A stretch of DNA of 64,000 bases from Pelovirga terrestris (GCF_014773365.1 NZ_JACWUN010000007.1:103273-167272); one strand, 5' to 3'. Counted from the stretch's first letter, positions 1 through 9,685 are shown. Numbers and translations are program-made. Notes: a model not told the origin generated them from the sequence alone.

Positions 1-537
1 CTTGGTAACGCCATCGACCAGCGGCGGTACCGTTGTTCCTTCACTACCCCCCGCCATACCAAAGACCTTACGCGCCGGTTGCTCTTCGGCAACAATCTTT
101 TTCTGCAGTTCGATAATCCCCTGCAGAAAGGCCTCAGGACGGGGTGGACAACCGGGGATATAGACATCCACCGGCAGAATCTGGTTGACCCCCTGGATAA
201 CGCTGTAGACATCGTACATGCCACCGGAATTGGCACAGCTGCCCATGGCGATCACCCATTTGGGGTTGGGCATCTGCTCATAGACCCGCAGGATCGAAGC
301 ACCCATCTTCTTGAACGGGGTGCCGGAAATGATCATGACATCCGACTCACGTGGTGTGCCACGCAGCACTTCCGCGCCAAAACGCGCCAGGTCAAAACGT
401 GGCGTCATACTCGTCATCATCTCGACAAAACAGCAGGACAAGCCGAAAAACATCGGCCAGAGGCTGTTTTTTCGCCCCCAGTTGATCAGGTCATCGGCAC
501 GGGTGAGCAGAACCCCCTGTGGCAGCTTTTCACTCAT
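1..537 (-). CDS. nuoB: NADH-quinone oxidoreductase subunit B (partial, runs off the window)
   Basis: NuoB carries the N2 [4Fe-4S] cluster of respiratory complex I, the last iron-sulfur centre before quinone, on the cytoplasmic arm at the membrane junction. Translation from the ATG at 537 gives the typical start ([20 protein letters not shown]), the tandem-cysteine motif [10 protein letters not shown], then [18 protein letters not shown] and [15 protein letters not shown] with the other two cluster cysteines. All four ligands are therefore present. The frame is open to base 1, so the C-terminus lies outside. The start overlaps the nuoA stop as ATGA, indicating translational coupling in a nuo operon that continues leftward. 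Confidence 0.95.
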   Translation of the reverse strand, partial: MSEKLPQGVLLTRADDLINWGRKNSLWPMFFGLSCCFVEMMTSMTPRFDLARFGAEVLRGTPRESDVMIISGTPFKKMGASILRVYEQMPNPKWVIAMGSCANSGGMYDVYSVIQGVNQILPVDVYIPGCPPRPEAFLQGIIELQKKIVAEEQPARKVFGMAGGSEGTTVPPLVDGVTK

Positions 538-974
538 GAAGATCTCCTGCGCCGATTACGAGCGGGCTGCACGCCCCAGTCCAGTGCGCCCATCTTCCAC
601 AGATACACCAGGCCCAAAAACAGATTGACGATAAAAAAGGACATCTGCCAGAAACCGTTCCAGCCGAGCAAATCATAGGCGACGGCCCAGGACACGATAA
701 CAACCGCTTCCAGATCAAAAATGATAAAAAAGATGGCGACCAGATAAAAAGGGACCGGACCACTAAGCCGCGCGTCACCAATCGGATCAACCGCAGATTC
801 ATAGGGAGCATTTTTTTCCGCAGAAGTCGTGCGCTGACCGAGAAACCGGGCAAGAAACATCAGCAGCAGAATCAAACTTACGGCAATAACACTGTAAAGG
901 GCGAAGGAAATGAAACCTTCGACGCCTGCCGGGGTCACCGGTGGTGAAACAGTGCCTGCATCGGGAAGGGGCAT
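534..974 (-). CDS. nuoA: NADH-quinone oxidoreductase subunit A
   Basis: NuoA is a small membrane subunit of complex I near the quinone site. The 146-residue product has three hydrophobic helices (about residues 20-45, 75-97 and 105-125), the conserved [16 protein letters not shown] loop and the acidic [12 protein letters not shown] segment typical of NuoA. It is slightly long for the family, with a proline-rich N-terminal extension and an arginine-rich tail. It is the first gene of the nuo cluster visible here, and its stop overlaps the nuoB start by ATGA. No strong promoter was recognised in the roughly 120 bp separating it from rnhA, which is transcribed in the same direction. Confidence 0.95.
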   Translation of the reverse strand: MPLPDAGTVSPPVTPAGVEGFISFALYSVIAVSLILLLMFLARFLGQRTTSAEKNAPYESAVDPIGDARLSGPVPFYLVAIFFIIFDLEAVVIVSWAVAYDLLGWNGFWQMSFFIVNLFLGLVYLWKMGALDWGVQPARNRRRRSS

Positions 975-1092
975 GATATCTCCAGCAAAGGGGAAAGCTT
1001 TTACCTAAAGACCGTCATGAATGAACACGCGACGGATACTACCACATCTGTCATCCATCAGAGAAGCCGTGTGTGAAAAAGTTGTACTTTTT

Positions 1093-1590
1093 TTACCCAG
1101 CCGACCGGGTCACGCCGCTTGCCGCTTTTATAATCTCACACCGTGCCAATTCATCACAACGCTCATTTTCGGCGTGGCCATCGTGCCCCTTGACCCAGAC
1201 CCATTCAATATCGTGGATTTTTACCAGCTCCAGCAGTCGCTCCCACAAATCACGGTTGGCCACCTCCTCTTTCTTCGAGTTGCGCCAGCCGTTGCGGCGC
1301 CAGCCGGCAGACCATTCGGTCACCCCTTTGATCAGATATTGGGAATCGGTGGTCAGCCGGATACGGCAGGGGCGCTTTAAGGCCTCAAGGCCAACGATCG
1401 CCCCGAGCAGCTCCATCCGGTTGTTGGTGGTCAATTCAGCAAAGCCCGATAGTTCCTTCTCGTGGCTGCCGCAGCGCAAAATCGTGCCATAGCCACCGGG
1501 ACCGGGGTTACCTGAACAGGCACCATCGGAAAAGATTTCAACTAATTGCAGCTCTTGATTGGTCAACGCACGATCCTTGTTATCTAACAA
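1093..1590 (-). CDS. rnhA: Ribonuclease HI
   Basis: RNase HI cleaves the RNA strand of RNA-DNA hybrids during replication and R-loop removal. The 165-residue protein has the complete type 1 catalytic set: D22 in [17 protein letters not shown]60 in [11 protein letters not shown]82 in [11 protein letters not shown] and D146 in NERCDELAR, with the flexible-loop H136 in VKGHDGH. The basic [20 protein letters not shown] stretch corresponds to the substrate-binding handle. Length is normal (about 150-165 residues). It is monocistronic, lying between nuoA and a palindromic repeat; the coding sequence ends with a short tail after the last catalytic helix. Confidence 0.97.
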   Translation of the reverse strand: MLDNKDRALTNQELQLVEIFSDGACSGNPGPGGYGTILRCGSHEKELSGFAELTTNNRMELLGAIVGLEALKRPCRIRLTTDSQYLIKGVTEWSAGWRRNGWRNSKKEEVANRDLWERLLELVKIHDIEWVWVKGHDGHAENERCDELARCEIIKAASGVTRSAG

Positions 1591-1596
1591 AAATAG

Positions 1597-1737
1597 TAAC
1601 TATTCACCACTGTCCTTGCGCAGGATCGGGGATCCTATGGCAAGGGTGTTTGTCGCCATGGACGGCGACAACAAGCGGTCATGGATGACGAAAAGCGTCC
1701 CTTGACATAGGATCCCCGATCCGGTGCTAAGCAGATA
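1597..1737 (-). repeat. Palindromic intergenic repeat, copy 1 of 4 (MITE-like)
   Basis: About 140 bp that is nearly self-complementary: GGATCGGGGATCCTATG at the left pairs with CATAGGATCCCCGATCC at the right, around a centre with TCGCCATGGACGGCGA and the conserved GACGAAAAGCGTCCCTTG box. The same element, with the same outer ends, occurs at 10794, 37728 and 38776. It encodes nothing and sits between rnhA and the tRNA-Glu terminator. It is intact enough to form one long hairpin. Confidence 0.85.
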
Positions 1738-1740
1738 CCA

Positions 1741-1784
1741 AAAATAAAAACCCCCACCGCTTGGGCAGTGAGGGTTTTTATTTT
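1741..1784 (-). terminator. Terminator of tRNA-Glu (symmetric, probably bidirectional)
   Basis: Perfect 13-base arms AAAATAAAAACCC (1741-1753) and GGGTTTTTATTTT (1772-1784) enclose an 18-base loop, with T-rich tails on both strands. It begins directly after the CCA end of the minus-strand tRNA-Glu. Confidence 0.85.
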
Positions 1785-1785
1785 T

Positions 1786-1863
1786 TGGCGTCCCCAGGGG
1801 GATTCGAACCCCCGTCGCCGCCGTGAAAGGGCGGTGTCCTGGGCCAGGCTAGACGATAGGGAC
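1786..1863 (-). tRNA. tRNA-Glu (anticodon TTC), CCA encoded
   Basis: The minus strand reads GTCCCTATCGTCTAGCCTGG at the 5' end, an anticodon arm with CCGCCCTTTCACGGCGG (anticodon TTC), the T arm GGGGGTTCGAATCCCCC and acceptor GGGGACG-CCA. The acceptor pairs GTCCCTA with TGGGGAC. The 78-nt sequence is identical to the tRNA-Glu at 63551, so the window holds two copies. Confidence 0.97.
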
Positions 1864-2018
1864 GTAGACTTATAATAATTGCTGCGCCCGAGGCCATCTT
1901 GATACCCGAACCGAAAAAAAGTTGCAAGGGAAAAGTCACCTTGACGGTAAAATGGCAAGAATCTGGATTGGCAGCACTGCCTGCTGGTGTTAGCGTAGAA
2001 AAAAGGGAGAAGTTGCAG

Positions 2019-2600
2019 ATGCTGATAACCACCGAAACCACGACGACACAGCAACTCGACAGATCAGCAGAGCCAATCCACATCATCTATGGGAACCATC
2101 CAACTCCCTTCGGCCCAGCGCTGATCGCTTTTACCCCCCGGGGACTCTGCCATCTCGATTTTTTTGATGATGACGGCATCGCCGCCCTGGCGCAACTGCG
2201 CAAAAACTGGCCACAGGCAAACCTTTGCGAAGACCACAGCGCCACCACCACCCTGACGCAACAGGTGTTTGCGCCGCCGTCGCAACATGATTCGCAAACC
2301 CTACGCCTGCATCTGCGTGGCACCGACTTTCAACTGAAGGTCTGGCTCAGGCTGCTGCACATCCCGCCCGGCCAGCTGATCAGCTATCAGGAACTCGCAC
2401 AGGCAATTGACCAACCGAAAGCAGTGCGCGCCGTTGGCGGGGCGGTCGGCCGGAATCCGATCTGCTACCTGATTCCCTGCCACCGGGTGGTCCGCAGCGA
2501 CGGCTCCATCGGTGGTTATCGTAGTGGCATTGCCCGCAAGAAGACACTGCTGGTCAGTGAAGCCGCTCATCAGGAACCAGGCACAGACACGCCCACCTGA
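2019..2600 (+). CDS. ogt: Methylated-DNA--protein-cysteine S-methyltransferase
   Basis: Suicide repair enzyme that moves O6-alkyl groups from guanine to its own cysteine. The active-site motif IPCHRVV is intact, with C154 as acceptor. It is preceded by GTDFQLKVWLRLLHIPPGQL and the helix-turn-helix AVRAVGGAVGRNPICYL that inserts into DNA, and followed by GGYRSGIARKKTLL. The N-terminal 90 residues are the variable ribonuclease-like domain. A longer frame opens at 1899, but the ATG at 2019 has a GGGAG Shine-Dalgarno about ten bases upstream and gives the usual Ogt length (193 residues), so it is preferred. The gene stands alone between tRNA-Glu and a convergent DUF3943 gene. Confidence 0.93.
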   Translation: MLITTETTTTQQLDRSAEPIHIIYGNHPTPFGPALIAFTPRGLCHLDFFDDDGIAALAQLRKNWPQANLCEDHSATTTLTQQVFAPPSQHDSQTLRLHLRGTDFQLKVWLRLLHIPPGQLISYQELAQAIDQPKAVRAVGGAVGRNPICYLIPCHRVVRSDGSIGGYRSGIARKKTLLVSEAAHQEPGTDTPT

Positions 2601-2626
2601 CCTTGCTGCATAGCGCCACACAAACA

Positions 2627-3445
2627 TCAGAAACGGCCGGCCAAGCTCAATCCGAAGGCTGAATGATGGGTCGAAGCAGGTCGTGAGGCACCAACCGTGA
2701 CCGCCCCGGTGATGACCAGATCGCGACCGCTCAAGCGATTGACCCAGTCGCCGATTTGATCCACCGGATCGAGAAAAAACAGGGATATGCGGCCCAGCAC
2801 TGCCGAGCCTAGGACCTGACTGTTATTAGCCAGAATCCGCTGTTCTGCGTGGTAGGCCCACTCACCACAGAGCCAGCCGCTGATTGGGGTGTAGATCAGA
2901 TCCTGAATCGAGGGGCGCTCGGCAAAGGCCTCGATACCATACTCCCAGAAAAAAGTGGACATCAGGGTAGTATAAACAAACGAATCCCGCTGGTTGTACC
3001 CCGACTTGCGCGCGACTTGATAGTAAACACCACCAAAGTAGGCGTGGCCAATATAATGAATGGTCCAGTGATCCTTGTCCCAGACCGGTTTCCGCGACAC
3101 ATTATCCCACCATCTATTCGCCAGCTCTGATCCATCGACATCCTTGTCCCAGCCGGTAATATCTGAAGGCATCGTATAGAGAATGCCCGCAGCAACCAGA
3201 CCGGAAGCAAACACCAGCCGGGTTTGTGACCACAGGCGTTCACTGTCAGCCCCTTCGCTAACAAAGAGGGAAAAGCTCTGACGTGAAGATTTTGTCCGGG
3301 CGGCGCCTGCCGATGAATCCAGGTTGTGATGATCTGCAGCGTGCAGCCCCATCGTTTCACCTGCCGCAAAAACTGTGGTCAAGGGTCCACCACCTTGAAA
3401 AACCAACATCACTATCAGCACCAATCCAGAAAACCTTATTTTCAA
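2627..3445 (-). CDS. DUF3943-like exported protein
   Basis: Unknown function. A signal peptide (KIRFSGLVLIVMLVFQGGG) is followed by a region with the motifs HWTIHYIGHAYFGGVYYQVA, FVYTTLMSTFFWEYGIEAF and ERPSIQDLIYTPISG, which I associate with DUF3943 outer-membrane/periplasmic proteins; the family call is from memory. The last 30 residues resemble a short beta-strand ending in phenylalanine. An ATG at 3484 is in frame, but AGGAGG sits inside that extension, nine bases ahead of a TTG at 3445 that gives a clean signal peptide, so TTG is taken as the start (272 residues). It converges with ogt and has no partner genes. Confidence 0.7.
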   Translation of the reverse strand: MKIRFSGLVLIVMLVFQGGGPLTTVFAAGETMGLHAADHHNLDSSAGAARTKSSRQSFSLFVSEGADSERLWSQTRLVFASGLVAAGILYTMPSDITGWDKDVDGSELANRWWDNVSRKPVWDKDHWTIHYIGHAYFGGVYYQVARKSGYNQRDSFVYTTLMSTFFWEYGIEAFAERPSIQDLIYTPISGWLCGEWAYHAEQRILANNSQVLGSAVLGRISLFFLDPVDQIGDWVNRLSGRDLVITGAVTVGASRPASTHHSAFGLSLAGRF

Positions 3446-3892
3446 CCGCAAGCACCTCCTGAAAGAAAAAGAAATTGAGCCCAAACATCATTTTTCACTG
3501 AAACTCAAGCGTCCATCAATTATACCTCGACCGGATATCCACACAATGACGTGATAGCATCAAACCACTTAAAAACCGAGTAACAGCAGCTCAAATATCT
3601 GCCGTTTGAGTTCTATCGGTTGACTTCCCTTTTTACCGACGGCCTCCATCAACCTTCATTAACTTCATCGGTCAGGCAGATGGGCCGACACCACCTGGCT
3701 GGGCAGCTTGTCAACACTGCAGGGGGACATGTCAAAAATGATCACGGCCGCAAGCCAGAGATGCCCCTGCCAGTTGATGCCCACAAAATATTAATTAAAA
3801 CGTGACACCGATCTGATATACTTGGACTGTTACGTTCTCGCGCAGCACATCGCAAGTTCCAGAACGCCCCTCTGAGATATTGGACTCCTTCT
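3446..3892. other. Gene-free stretch upstream of the CheB-CheR gene
   Basis: About 450 bp with no convincing coding sequence; a 61-codon frame at 3620 has no ribosome site and no recognisable protein. It presumably holds the promoters of the divergent DUF3943 gene and of the CheB-CheR-PAS gene. I saw no sigma-54 -24/-12 pair, repeat or terminator in it. Confidence 0.5.
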
Positions 3893-6523
3893 ATGGAACA
3901 GCACCCAACCCCGACAAACAACGCCAGCGATCAAGCTGACTGCGGCCCCACGGCACCAGCGCGGCCTGAACAGCTAAACTTTCCCATTGTCGGCATCGGC
4001 GCTTCTGCCGGCGGGCTGGAGGCACTGGAGCAGTTTCTGCGCCATGTGCCGGCAGACAGCGGCCTGGCCTTTGTCGTCATTCAGCACCTCGACCCGACCC
4101 ACAAAGCCATGCTGACCGAGTTACTGCAACGCACCACCGGCATGAAAACCTTCCAGGTCAAAGATCGCATGCCGGTCAAGCCAAACTGTGTCTATGTGAT
4201 CCCTCCTAACAAAGACATGTCCATTCTCCATGGGGCACTGCACCTTTTTGCGCCGACAACGCCCCGAGGTCTGCGCTTACCCATTGATTATTTTTTTCGT
4301 TCCCTGGCCGAGGATCGGCAGGAACAAAGTATTGGTGTCATTCTCTCCGGCATGGGTTCAGACGGCACCCTGGGGTTACAGGCCATCAAGGAAAAAGCCG
4401 GGATAACGCTGGTGCAGGAGCCGTCTTCCGCCAAGTTTGACAGCATGCCCCGCAGTGCCATTGCCGCCGGTCTGGGCGACATTGTCGCTATCCCTGAGGC
4501 GTTGCCCGGAAAGATTATTGATTATCTGCGCCACGCTCGCTCTTTTGTCAGCTCGGAGCCAGTGCTGGAAGAAAAGGATCGCAGCGCCCTGGAGAAAATC
4601 ATCATTTTATTACGGGGCAAAACCGGCCAGGACTTCTCATTGTACAAAAAAAATACCGTGCGCCGCCGTATCGAACGGCGCATGAGTCTGCATCAGTTGA
4701 GTAAAATCGCCGATTACGTCCGCTATTTGCAGCACAATCCCCAGGAGGTGGAACTGCTCTTCAAGGAGTTGCTGATCGGCGTGACCAATTTCTTCCGCGA
4801 TGCGGACGCCTGGGAGCTATTGCGCAGCGAAGTGATTCCTCAACTCCTTGAAAAACGCCTGAACGGGGGGTTGCGCGCCTGGTCAGTAGGATGTTCCAGC
4901 GGCGAGGAAGCCTACTCCCTGGCCATGGTTTGCCGGGAAGCCATGGATGCTGTCAAACCCAAGGCCGACATCAAGGTGCAGATTTTCGCCACTGATCTTG
5001 ACCAGGACGCCATCGACAAAGCCCGCCAGGGATGGTATCAGGAGAATATCATTGCCGATGTTTCCGCTGAGCGTTTGCGCCGGTTTTTTATCAAGGAAAA
5101 GAGCGGTTACCGCGTCGGCAAGGAGATTCGCGAGATGGTGACCTTTGCCACCCAGAACGTCATCATGGATCCCCCGTTTACCAAGCTCGATATTCTGGTG
5201 TGCCGTAATCTGCTCATCTATCTGCTGCCGGAGTTGCAGAAAAAACTTTTGCCCCTTTTTCACTACAGCCTTAAGCCCGATGGCATCCTTTTTCTGGGCA
5301 ACGCCGAAACCCACAGTGCCGCTGCTGAACTGTTTGCCTCCATCAATTCCAAGCTGCGGCTTTTTCGCCGACGTGAGTCGGTTTTGCCGACGGTTCCGAT
5401 CGACTTTCCTGCTTCCTTCGCCCCCAGAGCGGAGGGCACCAAGGAGCCAAGTTACGTGAAAACAACAGCCAACCTCCAATCCCTGGCAGACACACTCCTG
5501 CTGCAGCATTTTTCTCCGCCGGCGGTGCTGGTCAACGCCGAGGGTGATATTCTCTATATCAACGGGCGAACCGGTAAGTACCTGGAACCGGCAGCGGGCA
5601 AGGCCAACTGGAACATCTTCGCCATGGCGCGCCAGGGCCTCAATGTTGATCTGGGAGTCGCCTTTCACAAGGTGCTCCGGCAACAGGAATCACTCACCCT
5701 CAAAGGACTGACTGTCGCGACCGACAGTGGTGTCCAGGCTCTTGACGTTACCCTCAAGGTCATCGAGGAACCGGAAGCGTTGCGCGGCATGGTGCTGATT
5801 ATTTTTTACGATAGAGCAGAAACCCCACTGCAAAAACCAGGCGGTCGTGTCGGAGGCTCTGCGGCGGCCAAAATCCGCATCACCGAACTTGAACAGAATG
5901 TTGAGAAATTACGCGAAGAGCTGCATACCACCCGCGAGGAAATGCAGTCTTCGCAGGAAGAACTCAAGTCAACCAATGAGGAGTTGCAATCGGCCAACGA
6001 GGAGCTGCAGTCGACCAACGAGGAGCTGACCACATCCAAGGAAGAAATGCAGTCCCTCAACGAAGAGCTGCAAACGGTCAACGCTGAACAGCTGTCCAAA
6101 ATGGACGAGCTGACCCGGACCGAAGATGATCTGCGCAACCTGCTCAACAGCACAGAGATCATCACCGTGTTTCTCGATAATGCCCTTAATGTGCGCCGTT
6201 TTACCGAAGGCGCGCAAAAGATCTTCAAACTGATTCCGATCGACGTGGGCCGCCCCCTCTCCGATATCACCAGCGATCTGCTCTACCCCGAGATGGCCAA
6301 CGATATCAGTAATGTCCTGCGCACCCTGATTTTTTCCGAAAAGGAAATAACGACCACCGACGGGCGCTGGTTTTCGGTGCGCATCATGCCTTATCGCACT
6401 ATCAACGATGTCATCGGCGGGGTGGTCATCACCTTTGCCAATATCACCGAAGCCAAGACCCTTGAACACAGAATGCACAAGCAAATCGTCGAGCTCAACC
6501 AGCAACTCCAAGCAGGAGACTGA
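3893..6523 (+). CDS. CheB-CheR-PAS fusion sensor protein
   Basis: An 876-residue cytoplasmic protein joining three signalling modules. Residues ~30-220 are a CheB-type methylesterase with the full triad S38 (GIGASAGG), H65 (VIQHLDP) and D157 (SGMGSDGT) but no receiver domain. Residues ~235-500 are a CheR methyltransferase ([37 protein letters not shown]). Residues ~665-760 form a long coiled coil with repeated [11 protein letters not shown] units. A PAS domain ends the protein at ~765-870. There is no histidine-kinase domain. The next gene begins three bases after the stop, so it is co-transcribed with a sigma-54 activator. Family members often feed two-component or sigma-54 circuits rather than chemotaxis; that role here is inferred. 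Confidence 0.92.
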   Translation: MEQHPTPTNNASDQADCGPTAPARPEQLNFPIVGIGASAGGLEALEQFLRHVPADSGLAFVVIQHLDPTHKAMLTELLQRTTGMKTFQVKDRMPVKPNCVYVIPPNKDMSILHGALHLFAPTTPRGLRLPIDYFFRSLAEDRQEQSIGVILSGMGSDGTLGLQAIKEKAGITLVQEPSSAKFDSMPRSAIAAGLGDIVAIPEALPGKIIDYLRHARSFVSSEPVLEEKDRSALEKIIILLRGKTGQDFSLYKKNTVRRRIERRMSLHQLSKIADYVRYLQHNPQEVELLFKELLIGVTNFFRDADAWELLRSEVIPQLLEKRLNGGLRAWSVGCSSGEEAYSLAMVCREAMDAVKPKADIKVQIFATDLDQDAIDKARQGWYQENIIADVSAERLRRFFIKEKSGYRVGKEIREMVTFATQNVIMDPPFTKLDILVCRNLLIYLLPELQKKLLPLFHYSLKPDGILFLGNAETHSAAAELFASINSKLRLFRRRESVLPTVPIDFPASFAPRAEGTKEPSYVKTTANLQSLADTLLLQHFSPPAVLVNAEGDILYINGRTGKYLEPAAGKANWNIFAMARQGLNVDLGVAFHKVLRQQESLTLKGLTVATDSGVQALDVTLKVIEEPEALRGMVLIIFYDRAETPLQKPGGRVGGSAAAKIRITELEQNVEKLREELHTTREEMQSSQEELKSTNEELQSANEELQSTNEELTTSKEEMQSLNEELQTVNAEQLSKMDELTRTEDDLRNLLNSTEIITVFLDNALNVRRFTEGAQKIFKLIPIDVGRPLSDITSDLLYPEMANDISNVLRTLIFSEKEITTTDGRWFSVRIMPYRTINDVIGGVVITFANITEAKTLEHRMHKQIVELNQQLQAGD

Positions 6524-6525
6524 TT

Positions 6526-8247
6526 TTGACAAAAGACATAAAACAAAAAACCTCAGCGGAAATTGAACGGCTGCGGCAGCAGGCAGAGGAGCAACTGCGG
6601 ACAAAAGGCTCAGCAAAGCCGTCCCCCATGAACCTGGCCAAGGCGCAGCGACTGCTCCATGAGCTCGAAGTGCATCAGATTGAGCTGGAAATGCAGAATG
6701 CTGAATTGCTCAGCACCCGTGAAGAACTCGAAATCACGCATACAAAATACGCTGAGCTTTTCGACTTTGCTCCTCTTGGTTACTTCATCCTCGATCAGCA
6801 CGGGCGTATTCAGCAAACCAATCTGACCGGTGCACAACTACTGGGCACAGAGCGCAGTCGGCTCGCCGAACAACCCTTCTGCCGCTTCATTGAAGACTCT
6901 GACGGCAGGATCTTTTTCCCTCGCTTTCTTAAAATGACCCTGCAGGGCCGGGGGATTCAATGCTGTGAACTTAACCTCAAGCAAACTGACGGCACCCTCT
7001 TCCACGGTATACTGCAGAGCTCCGCAGTAAAAACCAGCGAAAGCCTGGGCGATCTGATCCTGCTGTCGCTTATCGACAACACGGACAATCGAACATTGCG
7101 CCTCAAACTACAGAAATCACGGGTCGTACTGGAGGAGACGGTACTCAAGCGCACGGCCGAACTGACCGAGATCAACGCCCGGCTGCTGCATGAAATTGAA
7201 GAGCATCAACTGGCTCAAAAGGAGCTCACCGAAGCCTTATCGCGGATCCAGCAGTTATCCGAGCGCTTGCAGCTGGAAAACATCCATTTACAGCAGGAAG
7301 TGTCCCGCAAGTACGCCTTTGGCGAGATTATCGGGCAAAGCCGCGCCATGTCCGAGGTTTTTTCCCAGGTCGAACAGGTAGCTCCGCAGAATGCAACCGT
7401 GCTTCTGCTGGGCGAGACCGGAACGGGCAAGGGGCTGATCGCTCACGCTATTCACCAACGCAGTGCGCGCAAACTGCGCCCAATGATCACCGTCAACTGT
7501 GCGGCGTTGCCGGGCAACCTGATCGAAAGTGAACTGTTCGGACGGGAAAAAGGGGCGTTCACCGGCGCCCATGTTCAGCAGATGGGACGTTTCGAGCTGG
7601 CCGACGGCGGCACTATCTTTCTTGACGAAATCGGCGAAATGCCGCTGGAACTCCAGGTCAAGCTGTTACGGGTTATTCAGGACGGCGAATTTGAACGACT
7701 CGGCAGCCCGCGCACCACCAAGGTCAACGTGCGCGTCATTGCCGCCAGCAACCGCAACCTCAAAACAGAAATTTCCGCCGGTCGGTTCCGCGAGGATTTA
7801 TTCTACCGACTCAACGTTTTTCCCATCAACATTCCTCCTTTACATCAACGCAGCAACGACATCCCACTGTTGGTGGAGTATTTTGTCGGCAAATACAACA
7901 AAAAGATCGGTAAGAATATCGATACGGTAACCAAGGACACCTTGAATATCCTGCAGGCCTACCATTGGCCGGGCAACGTGCGCGAGCTGGAAAATGTCAT
8001 CGAACGGGCGATCATCACCAGTCAGGGGACCGTCCTCCAGATCCTGGATCGCTTCGACACCCCCCAGGAGATGAGGAGCGAGCAGGCAACCAAGGCCCTC
8101 GCCGATCTCGAATACGACCACATTTTGCATGTGCTGAAAAAAACCAGATGGCGTATCGAAGGGGAAAATGGGGCCGCTCTTCAGCTTGGTATCAACCCCA
8201 GCACCCTACGCGCCCGCATGCGTAAGTTCGGACTGCGCCGCCCATAG
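6526..8247 (+). CDS. PAS-domain sigma-54-dependent transcriptional activator
   Basis: A 573-residue enhancer-binding protein. The N-terminal region has the motif [20 protein letters not shown] leading into a PAS domain (~75-190) and a coiled coil (~190-265). The AAA+ domain shows Walker A GETGTGKG, the sigma-54 contact loop GAFTGA, Walker [12 protein letters not shown] and the R-finger region [15 protein letters not shown] Fis-type helix-turn-helix ends the protein ([20 protein letters not shown]). It lacks a receiver domain, so input probably comes through PAS and the partner CheB-CheR protein. The start is TTG at 6526 with GGAG eight bases upstream. It is the nearest activator to the stress island and a candidate to read the shared dyads there. 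Confidence 0.93.
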   Translation: MTKDIKQKTSAEIERLRQQAEEQLRTKGSAKPSPMNLAKAQRLLHELEVHQIELEMQNAELLSTREELEITHTKYAELFDFAPLGYFILDQHGRIQQTNLTGAQLLGTERSRLAEQPFCRFIEDSDGRIFFPRFLKMTLQGRGIQCCELNLKQTDGTLFHGILQSSAVKTSESLGDLILLSLIDNTDNRTLRLKLQKSRVVLEETVLKRTAELTEINARLLHEIEEHQLAQKELTEALSRIQQLSERLQLENIHLQQEVSRKYAFGEIIGQSRAMSEVFSQVEQVAPQNATVLLLGETGTGKGLIAHAIHQRSARKLRPMITVNCAALPGNLIESELFGREKGAFTGAHVQQMGRFELADGGTIFLDEIGEMPLELQVKLLRVIQDGEFERLGSPRTTKVNVRVIAASNRNLKTEISAGRFREDLFYRLNVFPINIPPLHQRSNDIPLLVEYFVGKYNKKIGKNIDTVTKDTLNILQAYHWPGNVRELENVIERAIITSQGTVLQILDRFDTPQEMRSEQATKALADLEYDHILHVLKKTRWRIEGENGAALQLGINPSTLRARMRKFGLRRP

Positions 8248-8377
8248 CAACCAGATCGACTATCCACTTATTGCGGTACCGATTAAGATTTCAAGCTGGA
8301 CAGGTATTGTGAGTTGCTATTCTTTGATGCTTTCGCAAAAAGCAGCAATTGAGCTGGATAAGCAAAATGGCAGCCAC

Positions 8378-8408
8378 GCAGCAGTTGGTGAGTTTTTGCG
8401 ACGCCATC
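8378..8408 (+). repeat. Short dispersed repeat, also at 37896
   Basis: GCAGCAGTTGGTGAGTTTTT followed by GCGACGCCATC matches 37896-37927 apart from two transitions. Both copies are intergenic, after a gene end. No fold or function is evident. Confidence 0.5.
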
Positions 8409-8571
8409 ATTCTTTCCATCCCCTGCGCTTCGATGGATCCGCACAATGCTGGTGACCTGCATTAATAATGCATCTTGATTGTTCTGACAAATCTCACGTC
8501 ATATTCGCGCGGCAGTCCCTGGTCAATCACAGGACCCGGAAGAAGGAAGATCGGCTGGCGGGGCCTGGCGG

Positions 8572-8587
8572 CTGTCACCTTTGACGG
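8572..8587 (+). promoter_or_regulatory. Candidate activator-binding dyad
   Basis: CTGTCA-cctt-TGACGG, an imperfect inverted repeat fitting the shared form CYRYCA-N4-YGRCRG. It lies 131 bp upstream of the sigma-54-like element at 8703. A separate perfect palindrome, GTCACATGTGAC, follows at 8592-8603. Confidence 0.5.
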
Positions 8588-8702
8588 TTTTGTCACATGT
8601 GACGAACAATCGATGCGGATTCTCACCTGGCATTTCAACGAGATTTTTTCGGAATTCAATCATATCAGCATGTTGAACAATAGCAGCCGGCCATTATCTG
8701 CT

Positions 8703-8717
8703 TGGCGCGTTTGTTGC
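8703..8717 (+). promoter_or_regulatory. Weak sigma-54-like promoter
   Basis: TGGCGCG-tttg-TTGC has correct -24 GG to -12 GC spacing but G instead of A in the -24 box. The predicted transcript would start near 8729, leaving a leader of about 370 nt before the gene at 9098. It is the weakest of the five related promoters. Confidence 0.4.
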
Positions 8718-9039
8718 CATATACCTAATACACCATACCTGTACTGCTAGTCAGTTTTCGTCGGAAAACGATCTTTTTCAACCCTGGCACATTCATCTGC
8801 GGATGTTTTTTTTTGCAACGTTATATCTGTTGTCTGAGTTCAGGACGTTGATCATCTTGCCACAATGAACATTGCCCGTTTTCCCATCAAAACCTTCACG
8901 GCAAGCCTTTCGTTCCTCCAGCGGAGCGCCGGCGATGTGCAGTAACTTTGACCATAGGAACTAGATTAAGAAAGGAGGTAATAGTTGCTCATCCCGGGTA
9001 ACTACTTAGCTTGAAGCGAGAATACTAGAAGGATCAACA

Positions 9040-9066
9040 GAAAAATCCGAATAAACAGGATTTTTC
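9040..9066 (+). promoter_or_regulatory. Leader hairpin before the outer-membrane protein gene
   Basis: GAAAAATCC (9040-9048) and GGATTTTTC (9058-9066) form a perfect 9-bp stem 31 bases before the ATG at 9098. It could stabilise the message or attenuate; there is no long T run directly after it. Confidence 0.45.
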
Positions 9067-9097
9067 GGACGATAACCCTAATAACAGGAGGTATTAA

Positions 9098-9634
9098 ATG
9101 TCACGTTTACTTTTCATTTTCATGGTTTTTGGTTTACTTCTTCTGCCCTTTACCACCTTAGCCCAACAGAGCCGGGATTTCTCCCCATATAAGATGGGAT
9201 CTCAAGAATTGACCCTGAGCGGATCCGGGGTGAGTGACAACGAATTTGATAAAACAAATTTAAGTCTTGATATCGGGTATGGCTATTTTTTCAATCAAAA
9301 CTGGCAAGGGTTCATCCGTCAATCCCTGAACATTGTCGATCAACCCGGGGATAACGCATACAACGCTGCTACCAGAACGGGCGTTGATTACAACTTCAAT
9401 ATGGGCAACCTGCGCCCTTTCCTAGGTGCAACCATTGGTTACATTTACGGTGACGGCGTCAAAGACTCTTTCATCGCCGGTCCTGAAGGTGGCCTGAAGG
9501 CCTTTTTGAGCGAGTCCACTTTCCTGATTGTCGCCGTTGGTTATGACTTCATCTTCGAAGATGCCGATGAGGCCAATGACACATTTGATGAGGGTGTTTT
9601 CAATTACCGCCTCGGCCTTGGCTATCGGTTTTAA
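9098..9634 (+). CDS. Small outer-membrane beta-barrel protein
   Basis: A 178-residue exported protein with a signal peptide (LLFIFMVFGLLLLPFTTLAQ, cleavage near residue 22). It continues with alternating hydrophobic strands such as LSLDIGYGYFFNQNWQGFIR, LRPFLGATIGYIYGDG and FLIVAVGYDFIF, and ends in LGLGYRF. The terminal phenylalanine and paired strands suggest an 8-strand barrel of the OmpA/OmpW size class; the exact family was not identified. An excellent Shine-Dalgarno (AGGAGG) precedes the ATG. It opens the stress island just after the CheB-CheR/activator pair and is preceded by a long leader with regulatory signals. A surface or permeability role is inferred only from fold and neighbours. 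Confidence 0.8.
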   Translation: MSRLLFIFMVFGLLLLPFTTLAQQSRDFSPYKMGSQELTLSGSGVSDNEFDKTNLSLDIGYGYFFNQNWQGFIRQSLNIVDQPGDNAYNAATRTGVDYNFNMGNLRPFLGATIGYIYGDGVKDSFIAGPEGGLKAFLSESTFLIVAVGYDFIFEDADEANDTFDEGVFNYRLGLGYRF

Positions 9635-9648
9635 TCCAACAACTTGAA

Positions 9649-9685
9649 AAATCTGCGAGGCGCATTTCCACCGCCTCGCAGATTT
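9649..9685 (+). terminator. Hairpin after the beta-barrel gene
   Basis: Perfect 14-base arms AAATCTGCGAGGCG (9649-9662) and CGCCTCGCAGATTT (9672-9685). It starts 15 bases after the stop codon at 9634. The T tail is short, so it may be a weak terminator or a message-end stabiliser. Confidence 0.6.

Larger units (their letters stand above)
8248..9097. other. 850-bp gene-free region with regulatory signals
   Basis: No convincing gene: a 91-codon frame at 8475 has no ribosome site and overlaps the putative control elements. The region contains a short dispersed repeat (8378-8408), a dyad and sigma-54-like promoter (8572 and 8703), a strong Shine-Dalgarno AAGGAGGT at 8972 followed by a ten-codon frame (TTG at 8985 to TGA at 9014), and a hairpin just ahead of the gene at 9098. 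It reads as a long leader for that gene. Confidence 0.5.

Noticed and set aside
1635..2054. Open frame of 139 codons on the minus strand
   Set aside because: It runs through tRNA-Glu, its terminator and the palindromic repeat; no ribosome site or protein family.
3620..3805. 61-codon frame upstream of the CheB-CheR gene
   Set aside because: No ribosome site and low-complexity, unrecognisable product.
4883..5683. 266-codon frame antisense to the CheB-CheR gene
   Set aside because: Shadow of a real gene with clear domains; no ribosome site or known family.
8475..8750. 91-codon frame on the plus strand
   Set aside because: No ribosome site, no recognisable protein, and it overlaps the dyad and sigma-54-like promoter.
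8785..8800. TGGCAC followed by CTGC as a sigma-54 promoter
   Set aside because: GG to GC spacing is 13 instead of 12, and the -12 box is weak.
9040..9066. Cyclic di-GMP riboswitch in the leader of the outer-membrane gene
   Set aside because: The GEMM core sequences and tetraloop receptor are not present; only a simple stem is seen.
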